Shown here: piece by piece, positions 7,357 through 15,925 of the stretch
Layout of the letters: the number at the start of each line of letters is the position of its first letter
Numbering within the stretch: the first letter of the stretch is position 1
Assembly: GCA_910576915.1 (NCBI GenBank)
Contig: CAJTJT010000006.1
Span: forward strand, 1-64,000
DNA: 64,000 nt
Direction of reading: 5' to 3'
From: an uncultured Elusimicrobiales bacterium
GTDB taxonomy: Bacteria; Elusimicrobiota; Elusimicrobia; Elusimicrobiales; Elusimicrobiaceae
The notes under the pieces: generated by a model
Database searches by the model: none
What the model was told of the DNA's origin: nothing
The model's input: only the letters and a program-made list of their open reading frames with translations
Translations under genes and position numbers: made by a program

Positions 7357-8289
7357 CTATTTGCGGGTTTGAATTTTGTTTACGGAAATGATGATATCGT
7401 CGGAAATACGCAGTCCGCCGTTGACGTATTCTCCTTCGGGCAGGTACTCGTCTCCTTGGTCGAAGTTATTTATTGCAATAATGGTGTACGGATCGTCTTT
7501 TAAGAGTATTGGACCGCCGCTGTTTCCGCCTACCATATCCGCATTGTGGTATATAAAGTGAGAACTCAGGCTGCCAATACGCCCTTCGGAACGCCAAAGT
7601 GTATTGAGCGGTTTGTCGTATCCTCTTCCAAGAACGATAATCTCTTTCTGCTGAAGTTCTGCCGTTTTCTTGGAGGTAATCTTGAACCATCCGGTCGTAT
7701 CTCCCAGATTGGAATCTAAAATGATGATACCGTAATCGTAAGATTTGTATTCGTCATACTTCGAGGATATGTTTTTCCAGTTAAGAGGAACCCACAATTT
7801 GACGGCTTTAGCAGAAGGAAAAATCAAATCTTCAGATATTGTTGGCGTTTTATTTACTTTAGAGCCTTTTAGGCCCTCTTTGATTAGTTTTGTAAAATCT
7901 TTCTGTCGTGTGGATTTATCTTTATCTCCTTGTAAGCCGGCAGCAGTAACTTGTACTGTTTGATAAAAATGGTTATTCTCGGTTGTTAAACAATGTGCCG
8001 CTGTCAGTACGATATTTTTCCCAATCATAGCGCCGGAACATACAACTTTCGTTCCGTCCGAAGCTTCCAATTCCAGAACGACAGCTGCTTTCTCAAACTT
8101 TTGTGCTCTTCCTGTAATTTCTTGGCGGTCGTCTTCCCCGACGATCGACATCGATCTAAAATGTTTGACTTCGACGTTCTGTTCTTTTTTGGTTTTTGTA
8201 TCGTAGACTCTCCAAAAGGAAGAGTCCTCCTGCGCAAAAGCGGGGGAGCAGGCGGCCAATGCGGCTAAAGCGAAGAAAATTTTGTTCAT
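7357..8289 (-). CDS. Secreted trypsin-like serine protease (S1 family)
   Basis: A signal peptide (MNKIFFALAALAACSPAFA) is followed by a chymotrypsin-fold domain. The catalytic triad is visible: His99 in VLTAAHC, probable Asp185 in YDYGIIILD, and Ser257 in GGNSGGP. 310 aa. The active site is complete, so I expect an active extracytoplasmic or secreted endopeptidase; substrate is unknown. It is monocistronic, between the rimP operon and a divergent outer-membrane protein gene. Its promoter carries the paired half-site motif shared with other secreted-protein genes, suggesting co-regulation. Confidence 0.9.
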   Translation of the reverse strand: MNKIFFALAALAACSPAFAQEDSSFWRVYDTKTKKEQNVEVKHFRSMSIVGEDDRQEITGRAQKFEKAAVVLELEASDGTKVVCSGAMIGKNIVLTAAHCLTTENNHFYQTVQVTAAGLQGDKDKSTRQKDFTKLIKEGLKGSKVNKTPTISEDLIFPSAKAVKLWVPLNWKNISSKYDEYKSYDYGIIILDSNLGDTTGWFKITSKKTAELQQKEIIVLGRGYDKPLNTLWRSEGRIGSLSSHFIYHNADMVGGNSGGPILLKDDPYTIIAINNFDQGDEYLPEGEYVNGGLRISDDIIISVNKIQTRK

Positions 8290-8318
8290 AGCGCGACTCC
8301 GAGGTAAATTATATTTTA

Positions 8319-8347
8319 AGTATAGTCTTTTGATGACGGCCTTTCAA
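8319..8347 (-). promoter_or_regulatory. Promoter of the trypsin-like protease gene
   Basis: TTGAAA (8342-8347), a 17-bp spacer, and TATACT (8319-8324) on the minus strand. The leader is about 24 nt with GGAG before the ATG. The paired half-site motif begins 3 bp beyond the -35. Confidence 0.65.
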
Positions 8348-8349
8348 GG

Positions 8350-8386
8350 ATATTTTGGTCCCATATGCGAATAGGACAAAAGCCCT
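8350..8386 (-). promoter_or_regulatory. Paired 13-bp half-sites (secreted-protein regulon motif), copy D
   Basis: Half-site one on the plus strand is ATATTTTGGTCCC; half-site two, GGACAAAAGCCCT, starts exactly 24 bp further. Consensus from the four copies is GGTCTTTNGTCCC. This is the weakest of the four, but its placement beside the -35 matches copies A and B. Confidence 0.5.
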
Positions 8387-8455
8387 AGTCTGGCACCCCG
8401 GGGGGACATTCTGTTCTTTTACGCGTACGGAAAAAAATCTAATTACTTTTTTGCG

Positions 8456-8484
8456 TTGGTTTTTTGTGCGCTGGATTTTAGAAT
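8456..8484 (+). promoter_or_regulatory. Promoter of the outer-membrane barrel gene
   Basis: TTGGTT (8456-8461), a 17-bp spacer, and TAGAAT (8479-8484), about 50 nt before the start codon; AGGGGGAAAG is the ribosome site. Confidence 0.6.
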
Positions 8485-8535
8485 GACTGTGTGGCAAGAA
8501 ATTGCCGCGAACAAAAAACTAGGGGGAAAGTAAAC

Positions 8536-9522
8536 ATGAATAAACATTGGATGATTGCGGCCGCCGCGTGCTTATTTGCCGGTGCCGCTTTTGCTCAGGA
8601 CAGTGTAACTTACGGCGAAATCGCCGTTGTGCGCGGTGCAGACGGCACCGTTGTAATGGGGGAAGAAGTAACCGCCAGTAAAGAAGCCAAAGCCGCTAAA
8701 AAAGCCGCTGAAGCCAAAAAGGCTTCCGCCAAGGCTCAGATGAAAGCCAAACAACAAGCGGCCGGAGCCAAAGCCACCCAGGCCGCCAACGAAGCCTCTT
8801 TACAGAAAGGCGAACCGAAGCTGAAAGTAAACACCACTACCACGACCACCAACGTCTATGACGTCAGCATGAAAGATAAAAAAGGCACCTCTGATTACGG
8901 TATCATCGAAGAAAGCGTGACCAACGCGCAAGGCCAAACCACCACGGACGGCGTTGCCTACAGCAACTATACGCCCAGCCGTGCGGCCCGCGCGAACGAA
9001 AAACGCGGTGAAGTGTCCTTCGCGGTAGGCCAGACCTATTCTTTTAATAAAGATACTGAAAAAGACCGCTACGCCTCCAACGGTATCGCTGCCGGCGCCA
9101 GCGTGTTGTGGGACATGGCTCCTCACTTCGGTATGGGTTTTGACTATATGTTCTTAAACCCGGACGGCAAATCTCATGACGGCCGCAACTATCACAGATT
9201 CCGCGCTCATAACATTGCTTTGGGCGGCAAATATACGCTTAACGTATGGGATAACCTCCGTGTTTACATGCCGATGGGTGCCGGTTTGATGAACGCCCGC
9301 CTGAAAACCGATGCCGGTGACAGAAGCACCAGCAAAGATAAATGGGGCGCCTCGCTCTACACGGGTTTAGGTTTGCAGTATGACTTCAGCGCCAACATCT
9401 TTGCCGGCCTTGAATACCGCTACACCTATGCCTTCGTCAGCGATAAACACCTGTCCGACTTCGGCCGCGACAAAGACCTGCAGTTCCATACGGTATTCTT
9501 CCGCTTGGGTACTCGGTTCTAA
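8536..9522 (+). CDS. Outer-membrane beta-barrel protein
   Basis: A signal peptide (MNKHWMIAAAACLFAGAAFA) comes first. A Lys/Ala-rich, probably helical segment (about residues 50-100) and a Thr-rich linker follow, then about 170 residues of alternating aromatic and polar strands ending in LGTRF. The terminal Phe fits the BAM recognition signal, so this is likely an OmpA-like or porin-like eight-strand barrel with a periplasmic or surface helical arm. I do not recognise a specific family. The start at 8536 is chosen because the signal peptide begins there and AGGGGGAAAG precedes it. 328 aa, monocistronic. Confidence 0.85.
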   Translation: MNKHWMIAAAACLFAGAAFAQDSVTYGEIAVVRGADGTVVMGEEVTASKEAKAAKKAAEAKKASAKAQMKAKQQAAGAKATQAANEASLQKGEPKLKVNTTTTTTNVYDVSMKDKKGTSDYGIIEESVTNAQGQTTTDGVAYSNYTPSRAARANEKRGEVSFAVGQTYSFNKDTEKDRYASNGIAAGASVLWDMAPHFGMGFDYMFLNPDGKSHDGRNYHRFRAHNIALGGKYTLNVWDNLRVYMPMGAGLMNARLKTDAGDRSTSKDKWGASLYTGLGLQYDFSANIFAGLEYRYTYAFVSDKHLSDFGRDKDLQFHTVFFRLGTRF

Positions 9523-9562
9523 TAAAAATCTGCACAGCCAAAGAATCTGCATAGGGGGCTGG

Positions 9563-9596
9563 AGGGAGCGTCAACCTGACGCTCCCTTTCTTTTTG
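9563..9596 (+). terminator. Terminator after the outer-membrane protein gene
   Basis: A perfect 10-bp stem (AGGGAGCGTC/GACGCTCCCT, 5-nt loop) followed by a T-rich tail. Confidence 0.85.
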
Positions 9597-9655
9597 ATTA
9601 AAGAAAGGAATACAAAGAAAGATTTTGTTCTTTTTCTGGTCGCAGAAAAATACTT

Positions 9656-9808
9656 CTTACTTTTTGCATCGGCAAAAAGTAAGCAAAAAACTCGCAGGCC
9701 GGATCCTATAAAACGCACTCTCGGCGGACGTTTTTACAACTCGCTCCGCTCGAACAAATAAAAACGTTTTCCGCCTTGGGGCGTTTTATAAACAGGATAA
9801 AGGCCTGC
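9656..9808. repeat. Nested inverted repeats in the 9.6-9.9 kb gap
   Basis: A perfect 12-bp inverted repeat (CTTACTTTTTGC, 4-nt loop, 9656-9683) is followed by a large nested palindrome: GCAGGCC (9694-9700) pairs with 9802-9808, TAAAACGC with GCGTTTTA, and ACGTTTTTA with TAAAAACGT, around a GCTCCGC centre. No gene is supported between 9523 and 10173; the short reading frames here look like translated repeat. Likely a MITE-like or REP-like element. Confidence 0.55.
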
Positions 9809-9904
9809 AAAACAACAACAGCAACAAAAAACGCTTTTTATAAACAGGACGAAGGGCGGGAATAAAATAAGGAAACGAATTTAAGGGGGTATGGGTTGTT
9901 ATTT

Positions 9905-9972
9905 ATTCGCGTACGCCATTCCTAAAACAGTGTAACTTCAGTAGTCAAAAGAGCGCGGACAATCTCCGCGGC
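9905..9972. repeat. Pilin-cassette upstream element, copy at pilin 2
   Basis: Shares CCTAAAACAGTGTAAC and the AGTCAAAAGAG segment with the elements before pilins 1 and 6, at a similar distance from the T tract. It is followed by GCGGCCTGGAAGGCC, identical to the sequence before pilin 1's promoter. Confidence 0.5.
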
Positions 9973-9982
9973 CTGGAAGGCC

Positions 9983-10010
9983 TTGATTCGTTTTTTTTTT
10001 TTGATAACAT
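9983..10010 (+). promoter_or_regulatory. T-tract promoter of pilin 2
   Basis: TTGATT (9983-9988), then CG and 12 T (9991-10002), then TGATAACAT with the -10 hexamer at 10005-10010; spacer 16 bp. Confidence 0.65.
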
Positions 10011-10022
10011 AGGGATAATTCA

Positions 10023-10150
10023 GGTTTGGCGGCTTACTATACTTACGTTATTCCCGAATGTTTCTATCGGGAATCTGTCGTTTCGCAAGGGCGAGATTCC
10101 GTACTAAAACCTTACGGAATGACGCAATAAAAAGGTAAAGCCGCCAAACC
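10023..10150 (+). promoter_or_regulatory. Structured 5' leader of pilin 2
   Basis: A perfect 13-bp inverted repeat (GGTTTGGCGGCTT at 10023-10035, its complement at 10138-10150) encloses two hairpins: ATTCCCGA/TCGGGAAT and ATTCCGTA/TACGGAAT. The whole leader can fold into one closed multibranch structure ending just before the ribosome site. It is either an inserted palindromic element or a regulatory leader. Confidence 0.6.
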
Positions 10151-10173
10151 GTATATCAATGGAGATTTGTCCT

Positions 10174-10647
10174 ATGTATCAAAAGCAAGGTTTCACATTA
10201 ATGGAGCTGTTAGTTGTTGTGTTGATTATCGGCATTTTATCATCGGTGGCTTTGCCGAGATACCAGTTAGCGGTGCGGAAAACAAAAGCGTCGGCAGCAT
10301 TGGCTTTTTCGGAAAAATTATCAGACGCTCAAAGCCTGTATTTTTTAGCTAACGGCGCATATCCGCCGGACATGGAATCGCTTGATATTACGGTCCCTGT
10401 TGTAAAACCCTATATGTTTATGTTGGGCGACAACGGTTTTACGGTACGAGCGCACTCATATAACGATTCTAATTTGCCCGCTTTTAATGTTTTTGGCGCA
10501 CATGCGGGCGGCCCTTACGACCACTTGATAAACCAGCGGTTTTGTGTTGCGGAGAACGATAATGCCGTTGCCGTTTGCAAAGCGTTGGGTGGTGTAAAAA
10601 ATCCGTCGCGTCCGAATGTTTTTGATCTTCCCATTGCTAAAAAATAA
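10174..10647 (+). CDS. Type IV pilin / pseudopilin (pilin 2)
   Basis: A short leader (MYQKQG) precedes the prepilin motif FTLMELLVVVLIIG, with Glu at mature position 5. The region with ALAFSEKLSDAQSLYFLANGAYPPDMESLDIT is very close to pilin 3, and both end with a similar Cys-containing head (GHLINQRYC-like), so pilins 2 and 3 are the closest pair here. 157 aa from ATG 10174, which has GGAG 9 nt upstream; an in-frame ATG at 10159 overlaps that ribosome site. Monocistronic, convergent with proS. Confidence 0.9.
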   Translation: MYQKQGFTLMELLVVVLIIGILSSVALPRYQLAVRKTKASAALAFSEKLSDAQSLYFLANGAYPPDMESLDITVPVVKPYMFMLGDNGFTVRAHSYNDSNLPAFNVFGAHAGGPYDHLINQRFCVAENDNAVAVCKALGGVKNPSRPNVFDLPIAKK

Positions 10648-10659
10648 TCTCTATTGCAT

Positions 10660-10696
10660 AAAACTCCCCGGGGCAAAATGCTCCGGGGAGTTTTTT
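10660..10696. terminator. Bidirectional terminator between pilin 2 and proS
   Basis: AAACTCCCCGG pairs with CCGGGGAGTTT, with A and T runs on both sides, between convergent genes. Confidence 0.85.
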
Positions 10697-10711
10697 CGGC
10701 AGTTTTTAAAC

Positions 10712-12433
10712 TTATTTTCCGGCTTCGGCTAACAGTTTGTCCGCCGCTTCGGCCAGGTTCCAGCGGACGGCTTCTTTGTCCGTGCGTTTTTTGTATTCGC
10801 ACTGTCCGTCTTTTACCGTGCGGCTGCTGACTACCAGGCGGTAGGGCAGGCCGATAAGGTCCATGTCTTTAAATTTCACGCCCGGGCGTTCGTCGCGGTT
10901 GTCCAAGAGAACGGACAGACCCGCGTTTTCCAGCTTGGCGCAGATTTCGTCGGCGTGTTTTTTGACTTCGGGGTTGGAGTCGTAGTCAATCGCCACAAGG
11001 GCCACGTCAAACGGAGCCATCGGCGCGGGCCAGATGATACCGTTATCGTCGTGGCTTTGTTCGATGGCGGCCGCCACCACGCGGCTGATGCCGATGCCGT
11101 AGCAGCCCATAATCATGGGTTTTTCTTTTTGGTCTTCGCCCAGGAAGTTGGCGTGCATCGCGGCGGAGTATTTGGTGCCCAGTTTAAAGATGTGGCCCGT
11201 TTCAATGCCGCGCGTGAACGAAAATTCTTTACCGCAGCGGGCGCATTTATCGCCGGCGGAGGCCATTTTCAAATCGGCGTAGACGTCTACTTTAATATCG
11301 CGGCGGGGGGTGACGTTAATGGTGTGCACGTCTTTTTCGTTGCCGCCGGACACGCCGTTTACGATATTTTTAACGTAGTTATCGGCGTAAATCATTACGT
11401 TCGGATTTTTTTCTTTCAGGCCCTGCGCGCCCGCAAAGCCGACGAACGAACCCGTTACCTGGGTGTAAACTTCTTCGGAGGCTTTTTCCAGCTCGTTGCA
11501 TTTTAAGAGCGCTTTGAATTTAAATTCGTTGAGCTCGTGGTCCCCGCGTACAAGGGCGACGATGGGTTTTCCGTCGGCGGTAAAGACCAAAAGTTTAATC
11601 AGCTTGCTTTGCGGCATACCCAGCATTTCGGCCACGGCTTCAATGGTGTAGGCTTTGGGCGTGGCTTTTTGTTCCATAGGCTTTAAGTCGGCTTCGCTAA
11701 TTTCGATGTCGGCCGGAGGCAAAATTTCGGCTTTTTCCGTATTGGCGGCGTAACCGCAGGTGCAGTCGGCGATGGCGTCTTCGCCCGTGTCGGCCAGTAC
11801 CATAAATTCGTGCGAAAAGTTACCGCCGATGGAGCCGGTGTCGGCTTCCACCGCTTTAAAGTTGAATCCGCAGCGCGTGAAAATGCGTTGGTACGCGTCG
11901 TACATTTTTTGGTACCATTCGTTGGCGGATTCGTCGGTGGCGGCGAAGGAGTAGGCGTCCTTCATATAAAATTCGCGCGCGCGCATTACGCCGAAGCGGG
12001 GGCGGATTTCGTCGCGGAATTTGGTGCCGAACTGATACAGGCACACGGGCAGCTGTTTGTAAGAGGATACGTCCTTGCGGATTAAATCGGTAATGGCTTC
12101 TTCGGCGGTGGGGGAAATGCAGAAGCCCGCTTCCTTGCGGTCCGTAAAGCGCAGGAGTTCTTTGCCGTAGAAGGTCCAACGGCCGGATTCTTCCCACAAT
12201 TCTTTGGGCTGTACGACGGGCAGCCACACTTCGTTTGCGCCGGCGCGGTCCATTTCTTCGCGCACGATGTTTTCCACTTTTTTAAGGACGCGTAAGCCCA
12301 GGGGCAGCCATTCATAAAGTCCGCTGGCCACTTTGCGGATGAGCCCCGCGCGGATCATCAGTTTGGCCGACAGGGTGTCGGCGTCTTTGGGGGCTTCTTT
12401 GAGGGTGGGTAAATAGTAATTTGATAATTTCAT
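10712..12433 (-). CDS. proS: Prolyl-tRNA synthetase (bacterial type, with editing domain)
   Basis: Charges tRNA-Pro. It has class II motif 2 (RFGVMRAREFYMKDAYSF), an inserted YbaK-like editing domain (about residues 230-390), motif 3 (GCYGIGISRVVAAAIEQ), then the anticodon-binding domain. 573 aa, normal for the bacterial form. AAGGAT precedes the ATG. It closes the minus-strand run from uppS to proS, 100 nt after ispG. Confidence 0.97.
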   Translation of the reverse strand: MKLSNYYLPTLKEAPKDADTLSAKLMIRAGLIRKVASGLYEWLPLGLRVLKKVENIVREEMDRAGANEVWLPVVQPKELWEESGRWTFYGKELLRFTDRKEAGFCISPTAEEAITDLIRKDVSSYKQLPVCLYQFGTKFRDEIRPRFGVMRAREFYMKDAYSFAATDESANEWYQKMYDAYQRIFTRCGFNFKAVEADTGSIGGNFSHEFMVLADTGEDAIADCTCGYAANTEKAEILPPADIEISEADLKPMEQKATPKAYTIEAVAEMLGMPQSKLIKLLVFTADGKPIVALVRGDHELNEFKFKALLKCNELEKASEEVYTQVTGSFVGFAGAQGLKEKNPNVMIYADNYVKNIVNGVSGGNEKDVHTINVTPRRDIKVDVYADLKMASAGDKCARCGKEFSFTRGIETGHIFKLGTKYSAAMHANFLGEDQKEKPMIMGCYGIGISRVVAAAIEQSHDDNGIIWPAPMAPFDVALVAIDYDSNPEVKKHADEICAKLENAGLSVLLDNRDERPGVKFKDMDLIGLPYRLVVSSRTVKDGQCEYKKRTDKEAVRWNLAEAADKLLAEAGK

Positions 12434-12532
12434 TTTTGTATCCTTTAATTGATAATTTTTCCAGTTGTTTAAATCTATATGGGAAACAATTTCCCAAATT
12501 TGGCGGATTTTCCGCCGCGGGTTTATGCGCCG

Positions 12533-13615
12533 CTATTTCTTCCACGTGTTGATTTTATCAATTAAAAAATCAACCCATTTTTCCTGCGGCAGTTTGAACA
12601 TCGTTTGCCCGTGTTCAAAATATAAGCCCTCGCCTTTGCCGCCCGCAATGCCGAAATCCGCGTCGCGCGCTTCACCGGGGCCGTTTACCACGCACCCCAT
12701 GACGGCGATTTTAAGGCCCGTCGCTTTTTTAAGCAGGTCCTTGTCGCTATAAATTTTTTCTTCGAGCGCGTGTACCGTACCCGTCACGTCCACTTGCGTG
12801 CGGCCGCAGGTGGGGCAGGAAATCAAGTTCGGGCCGAACTCGCGCAGGCCGACGGCTTTCAAAATTTCATACGCAGTGCGGACCTGCATGCGCGGGTCTT
12901 CGGTAAGCGAAACGCGGATCGTCGCGCCGATTCCTTTTTGAAGCAGCGTCCCCAACGCTACCGCGCTTTTAACGGTGCCGCTTAAAAAACTGCCCGCTTC
13001 GGTTAATCCCAAATGCAGCGGGATATCGCTCTGCTTGGCAAATAATTCGTTAGCGAGTACAGTGCGTTTGAAATTGTCTGACTTGAGCGAAACCACCACG
13101 TCTTTAAAGTTCAGCTGTTCCAAAATATTGGCCTGTTCCAAGGCTTCGTTGACCATTACTTCGGCCCATTTTTCGTCGGAAAGCTCCATTTTGCCTTCCA
13201 CGCTTTTAAGGTACTTTACGCTCCCCGCGTTTACGCCGATACGGATGGCGACGCCGTGGTCTTTGGCGGCTTTGACGACTTCTTTCGTGTTCTCCGCCGC
13301 GCCGATGTTGCCCGGGTTAATGCGCACTTTATCTACGCCTTGTTTAATGGCTTCGAGCGCGAGTTTATAGTCAAAATGAATGTCCGCCACCAGTGGGGTA
13401 TGGATTTGTTTTTTAATGTCCCCGATAGCAAGGGCGGCCTGCATATCCGGCACGGCCACGCGGTTGATTTCGCAGCCGGCGTTTTCCAGTTGGATGATTT
13501 GCGCAGCGGTGGCGTTAGCGTCGCGCGTGTCGGTATTGCACATGCTCTGCACGCGTACGGGGTGGCCGGTGCCTAAAGTGAAAGGCCCTACTTTTACTTC
13601 TCTAGTCTTGTACAT
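12533..13615 (-). CDS. ispG: 4-hydroxy-3-methylbut-2-en-1-yl diphosphate synthase IspG
   Basis: An MEP-pathway iron-sulphur enzyme that reduces MEcPP to HMBPP. N-terminal TIM-barrel segments include VRVQSMCNTDTRD and VADIHFDYKLAL; the C-terminal domain has the cluster cysteines in SCPTCGRTQVD and the MGCVVNGPGEA motif. 360 aa, typical. The start MYKTREV is chosen: GGAGAA lies just upstream and the ORF overlaps the rseP stop by 14 nt. Works with dxr in the same operon for isoprenoid supply, which feeds uppS. Confidence 0.97.
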   Translation of the reverse strand: MYKTREVKVGPFTLGTGHPVRVQSMCNTDTRDANATAAQIIQLENAGCEINRVAVPDMQAALAIGDIKKQIHTPLVADIHFDYKLALEAIKQGVDKVRINPGNIGAAENTKEVVKAAKDHGVAIRIGVNAGSVKYLKSVEGKMELSDEKWAEVMVNEALEQANILEQLNFKDVVVSLKSDNFKRTVLANELFAKQSDIPLHLGLTEAGSFLSGTVKSAVALGTLLQKGIGATIRVSLTEDPRMQVRTAYEILKAVGLREFGPNLISCPTCGRTQVDVTGTVHALEEKIYSDKDLLKKATGLKIAVMGCVVNGPGEARDADFGIAGGKGEGLYFEHGQTMFKLPQEKWVDFLIDKINTWKK

Positions 13616-14717
13616 TTGTTTTCTCCGAAGTGTTTTCCGGGGCCGCTTCTGTTTGTACGGCGGCGGTTTTGGGTTTAAAGAAAATACGCTTGATGTCCGC
13701 GTACGACGCGTACACAACAAGCAAAATCAGCAAATATAAGCCGATGTTAACGGCGATGTTAAGCGTTTTTTCCGTCGGCAGTTTTTTGGTGAGGCCTTCC
13801 CACAGATAGACGAGGGCGTAGCCGCCGTCCAAAATCGGAATCGGGAATAAGTTAAACATCCCTACCGCCACGGACAGCATGGCGATTAAAAAGACGAAAT
13901 CAAGCAAACTGCGGTGCGCGGCCTGGTGGATGACGTTTACAATGCCAATCGGCCCAGCCAGTTCCGGCGCTTTTTTGCGGCTGAGGCTTTTCCATAAAGA
14001 AGAGAGGGAATACTCCGTCCAATACCAGCACTGATAGAAGCCCAGGCCCGCGGCTTTCCACCATGGTACCGCATTAAATACGGGCATGACGGTAACGCCC
14101 AGCACGTTTTTGCCGTTGAAATCCGCTTCTTTGACGGTGGCAGAAAACATTTCCGCGCCGCGCTCATAGGTTAAGTGCAAGTCGCCTTTGCGGTCCGCCA
14201 GCGATTTGGTTAATTCTTCCCAGTTATTGATAACCGCCCCGTTAATTTGGCGGATGACGTCGTCTTCCTGCAGTTTTAACTGCTCGGCGGGGTAGCCGGG
14301 GGCCACCGCGCCCACGGCGGCGGGGAGTTTGGCGGGATCGGTTTCCGGCATGCCTTTAATATAAATCAGCACGCCGAAAATCAGCGCGGCCAGCAGATAG
14401 TTAAACAGCGCGCCGTTAACCACCATAAAAAATTTGGCGTACCATTTTTTTGCCGCAAATTCGTACGGCTTGGGCGGCTCTTTGGCGTCCTGCGGGTGGA
14501 ACATGGGGCCCGCGGGTTCCACAAATCCGCCAAAGGGAATGGCGCGGATTTGATAGTCCGTATGGCCCACTTTTTTGTGCCACAGAATTTTGCCGAACCC
14601 AAACGCAAATTCGTTGACGCGAATCCCGGTCAGGCGGCAGGCGATGTAGTGGCCGAACTCGTGGATAATTACAATCGGGCTTAGCACTACGATAACGGCG
14701 ATAACGGTTAAAAGCAT
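13602..14717 (-). CDS. rseP: RIP metalloprotease RseP (site-2 protease)
   Basis: An inner-membrane zinc protease for intramembrane proteolysis of anti-sigma factors and signal-peptide remnants. It has HEFGH (His19, Glu20, His23) in the first membrane helix, a PDZ domain (about residues 130-200), and the second ligand motif LFPIPILDGG near residue 295. 371 aa, single PDZ domain. Sits between dxr and ispG, the usual order. Confidence 0.95.
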   Translation of the reverse strand: MLLTVIAVIVVLSPIVIIHEFGHYIACRLTGIRVNEFAFGFGKILWHKKVGHTDYQIRAIPFGGFVEPAGPMFHPQDAKEPPKPYEFAAKKWYAKFFMVVNGALFNYLLAALIFGVLIYIKGMPETDPAKLPAAVGAVAPGYPAEQLKLQEDDVIRQINGAVINNWEELTKSLADRKGDLHLTYERGAEMFSATVKEADFNGKNVLGVTVMPVFNAVPWWKAAGLGFYQCWYWTEYSLSSLWKSLSRKKAPELAGPIGIVNVIHQAAHRSLLDFVFLIAMLSVAVGMFNLFPIPILDGGYALVYLWEGLTKKLPTEKTLNIAVNIGLYLLILLVVYASYADIKRIFFKPKTAAVQTEAAPENTSEKTNVQD

Positions 14718-14725
14718 GGTTTCTC

Positions 14726-15925
14726 CTAAATGGCGGCTTTTTTATAGGTCTTATCGGCCAGCACGGCTGCGGCGGCTTCGCGCGCCCACTGGTCGGCCTC
14801 GGCGGCTTGGTTGAGCGTTGCGTCGCCTTTGGTTTGCGGGGCGGCCTGTAAGACGGTGTAAATCAGTTTCGGGATATCCGTAAACTTGATTTGCCCTTTT
14901 AAAAACGCGTCCACCGCAATTTCGTCCGACGCGCTTAACACGGCAGGCAAGATGCCCCCTTTGCGGGCGGCGGCAAGCGCAAGGTCCAGGCACGGAAAAC
15001 GGTCGAAATCCGGCTCGAAAAATTCCAGCTTGGCGGCTTCAAACAAATTGAGTTTTTTCACCGGCCCCGGTATGCGTTTGGGGTACGTGATGGCGTACTG
15101 AATCGGCACGCGCATATCGGGCTCGCCCATTTGCGCCAAAATCGCGCCGTCGTTAAACTCCACGGCCGAGTGTACGATAGACTGCGGATGAATGACGATT
15201 TGCACTTTTTCTTCCGGCAGATTAAACAGGTTCATTATTTCGATGGATTCAAACCCTTTGTTCATCAGGGTAGAGGAGTCAATCGTAATTTTTTTGCCCA
15301 TTTTCCAGCGCGGGTGGTTTAAGGCTTCTTCGGGCGTGACGGTGGATAAAGCCGCTTTGCGTTTGGCAAACGGGCCGCCGGACGCCGTCAAAAATACTTT
15401 GGAAATATCGCGCGAAATTTTATGGTAATTGTATTCGTCGGCTTCGCCCGCGAGGCATTGGAAAATGGCCGAAGGTTCGCTGTCTACGGGCAGGATAGCG
15501 GCTTCCCAGCGTTCGCATTCTTTCATGAGCGTTTTGCCCGCCATAACCATGGGTTCTTTGTTGGCAAGCGCAATCGTTTTGCCGGCCTTAATGGCGGACA
15601 CCAGGGGGGTAAAACCCACCGCGCCCACCACGCCGCTGACGACGAGGTCCGCCGTCGGCAGGGAGGCCATAAAAGACAGACTGTCGATTTCCGGCGGCAA
15701 GAGCCGCGTGCCCTGCGGAATCTGGTCCTTGATTTTTTCGTAGCTGGCCGGATTTAACACGGCCGCAAAGCGGGGTTTAAACTGATGAATTTGTTTTAAA
15801 AACAGGTCGGTATTGTTATTGGCCGACAACCCCAGCACGCGGTATTCTTCGCCCAGCCGCGCAATCACGTCCAGCGAAGACGTACCGATGGAACCCGTAG
15901 AGCCTAAAATAACGATTTGCTTCAT
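14726..15925 (-). CDS. dxr: 1-deoxy-D-xylulose 5-phosphate reductoisomerase
   Basis: The first committed step of the MEP isoprenoid pathway (DXP to MEP, NADPH). The NADPH-binding motif LGSTGSIGTSSLDVI is at the N-terminus; LANKEPMVMAG and PVDSEPSAIFQCL carry metal and substrate contacts; IDSSTLMNKGFE follows. 399 aa. Start overlaps the cdsA stop by 4 nt, implying coupling. Confidence 0.97.
   Translation of the reverse strand: MKQIVILGSTGSIGTSSLDVIARLGEEYRVLGLSANNNTDLFLKQIHQFKPRFAAVLNPASYEKIKDQIPQGTRLLPPEIDSLSFMASLPTADLVVSGVVGAVGFTPLVSAIKAGKTIALANKEPMVMAGKTLMKECERWEAAILPVDSEPSAIFQCLAGEADEYNYHKISRDISKVFLTASGGPFAKRKAALSTVTPEEALNHPRWKMGKKITIDSSTLMNKGFESIEIMNLFNLPEEKVQIVIHPQSIVHSAVEFNDGAILAQMGEPDMRVPIQYAITYPKRIPGPVKKLNLFEAAKLEFFEPDFDRFPCLDLALAAARKGGILPAVLSASDEIAVDAFLKGQIKFTDIPKLIYTVLQAAPQTKGDATLNQAAEADQWAREAAAAVLADKTYKKAAI

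Noticed and set aside
9437..9718. Minus-strand reading frame through the repeat after the outer-membrane gene
   Set aside because: It overlaps the barrel gene, the terminator and the palindrome; it looks like translated repeat.
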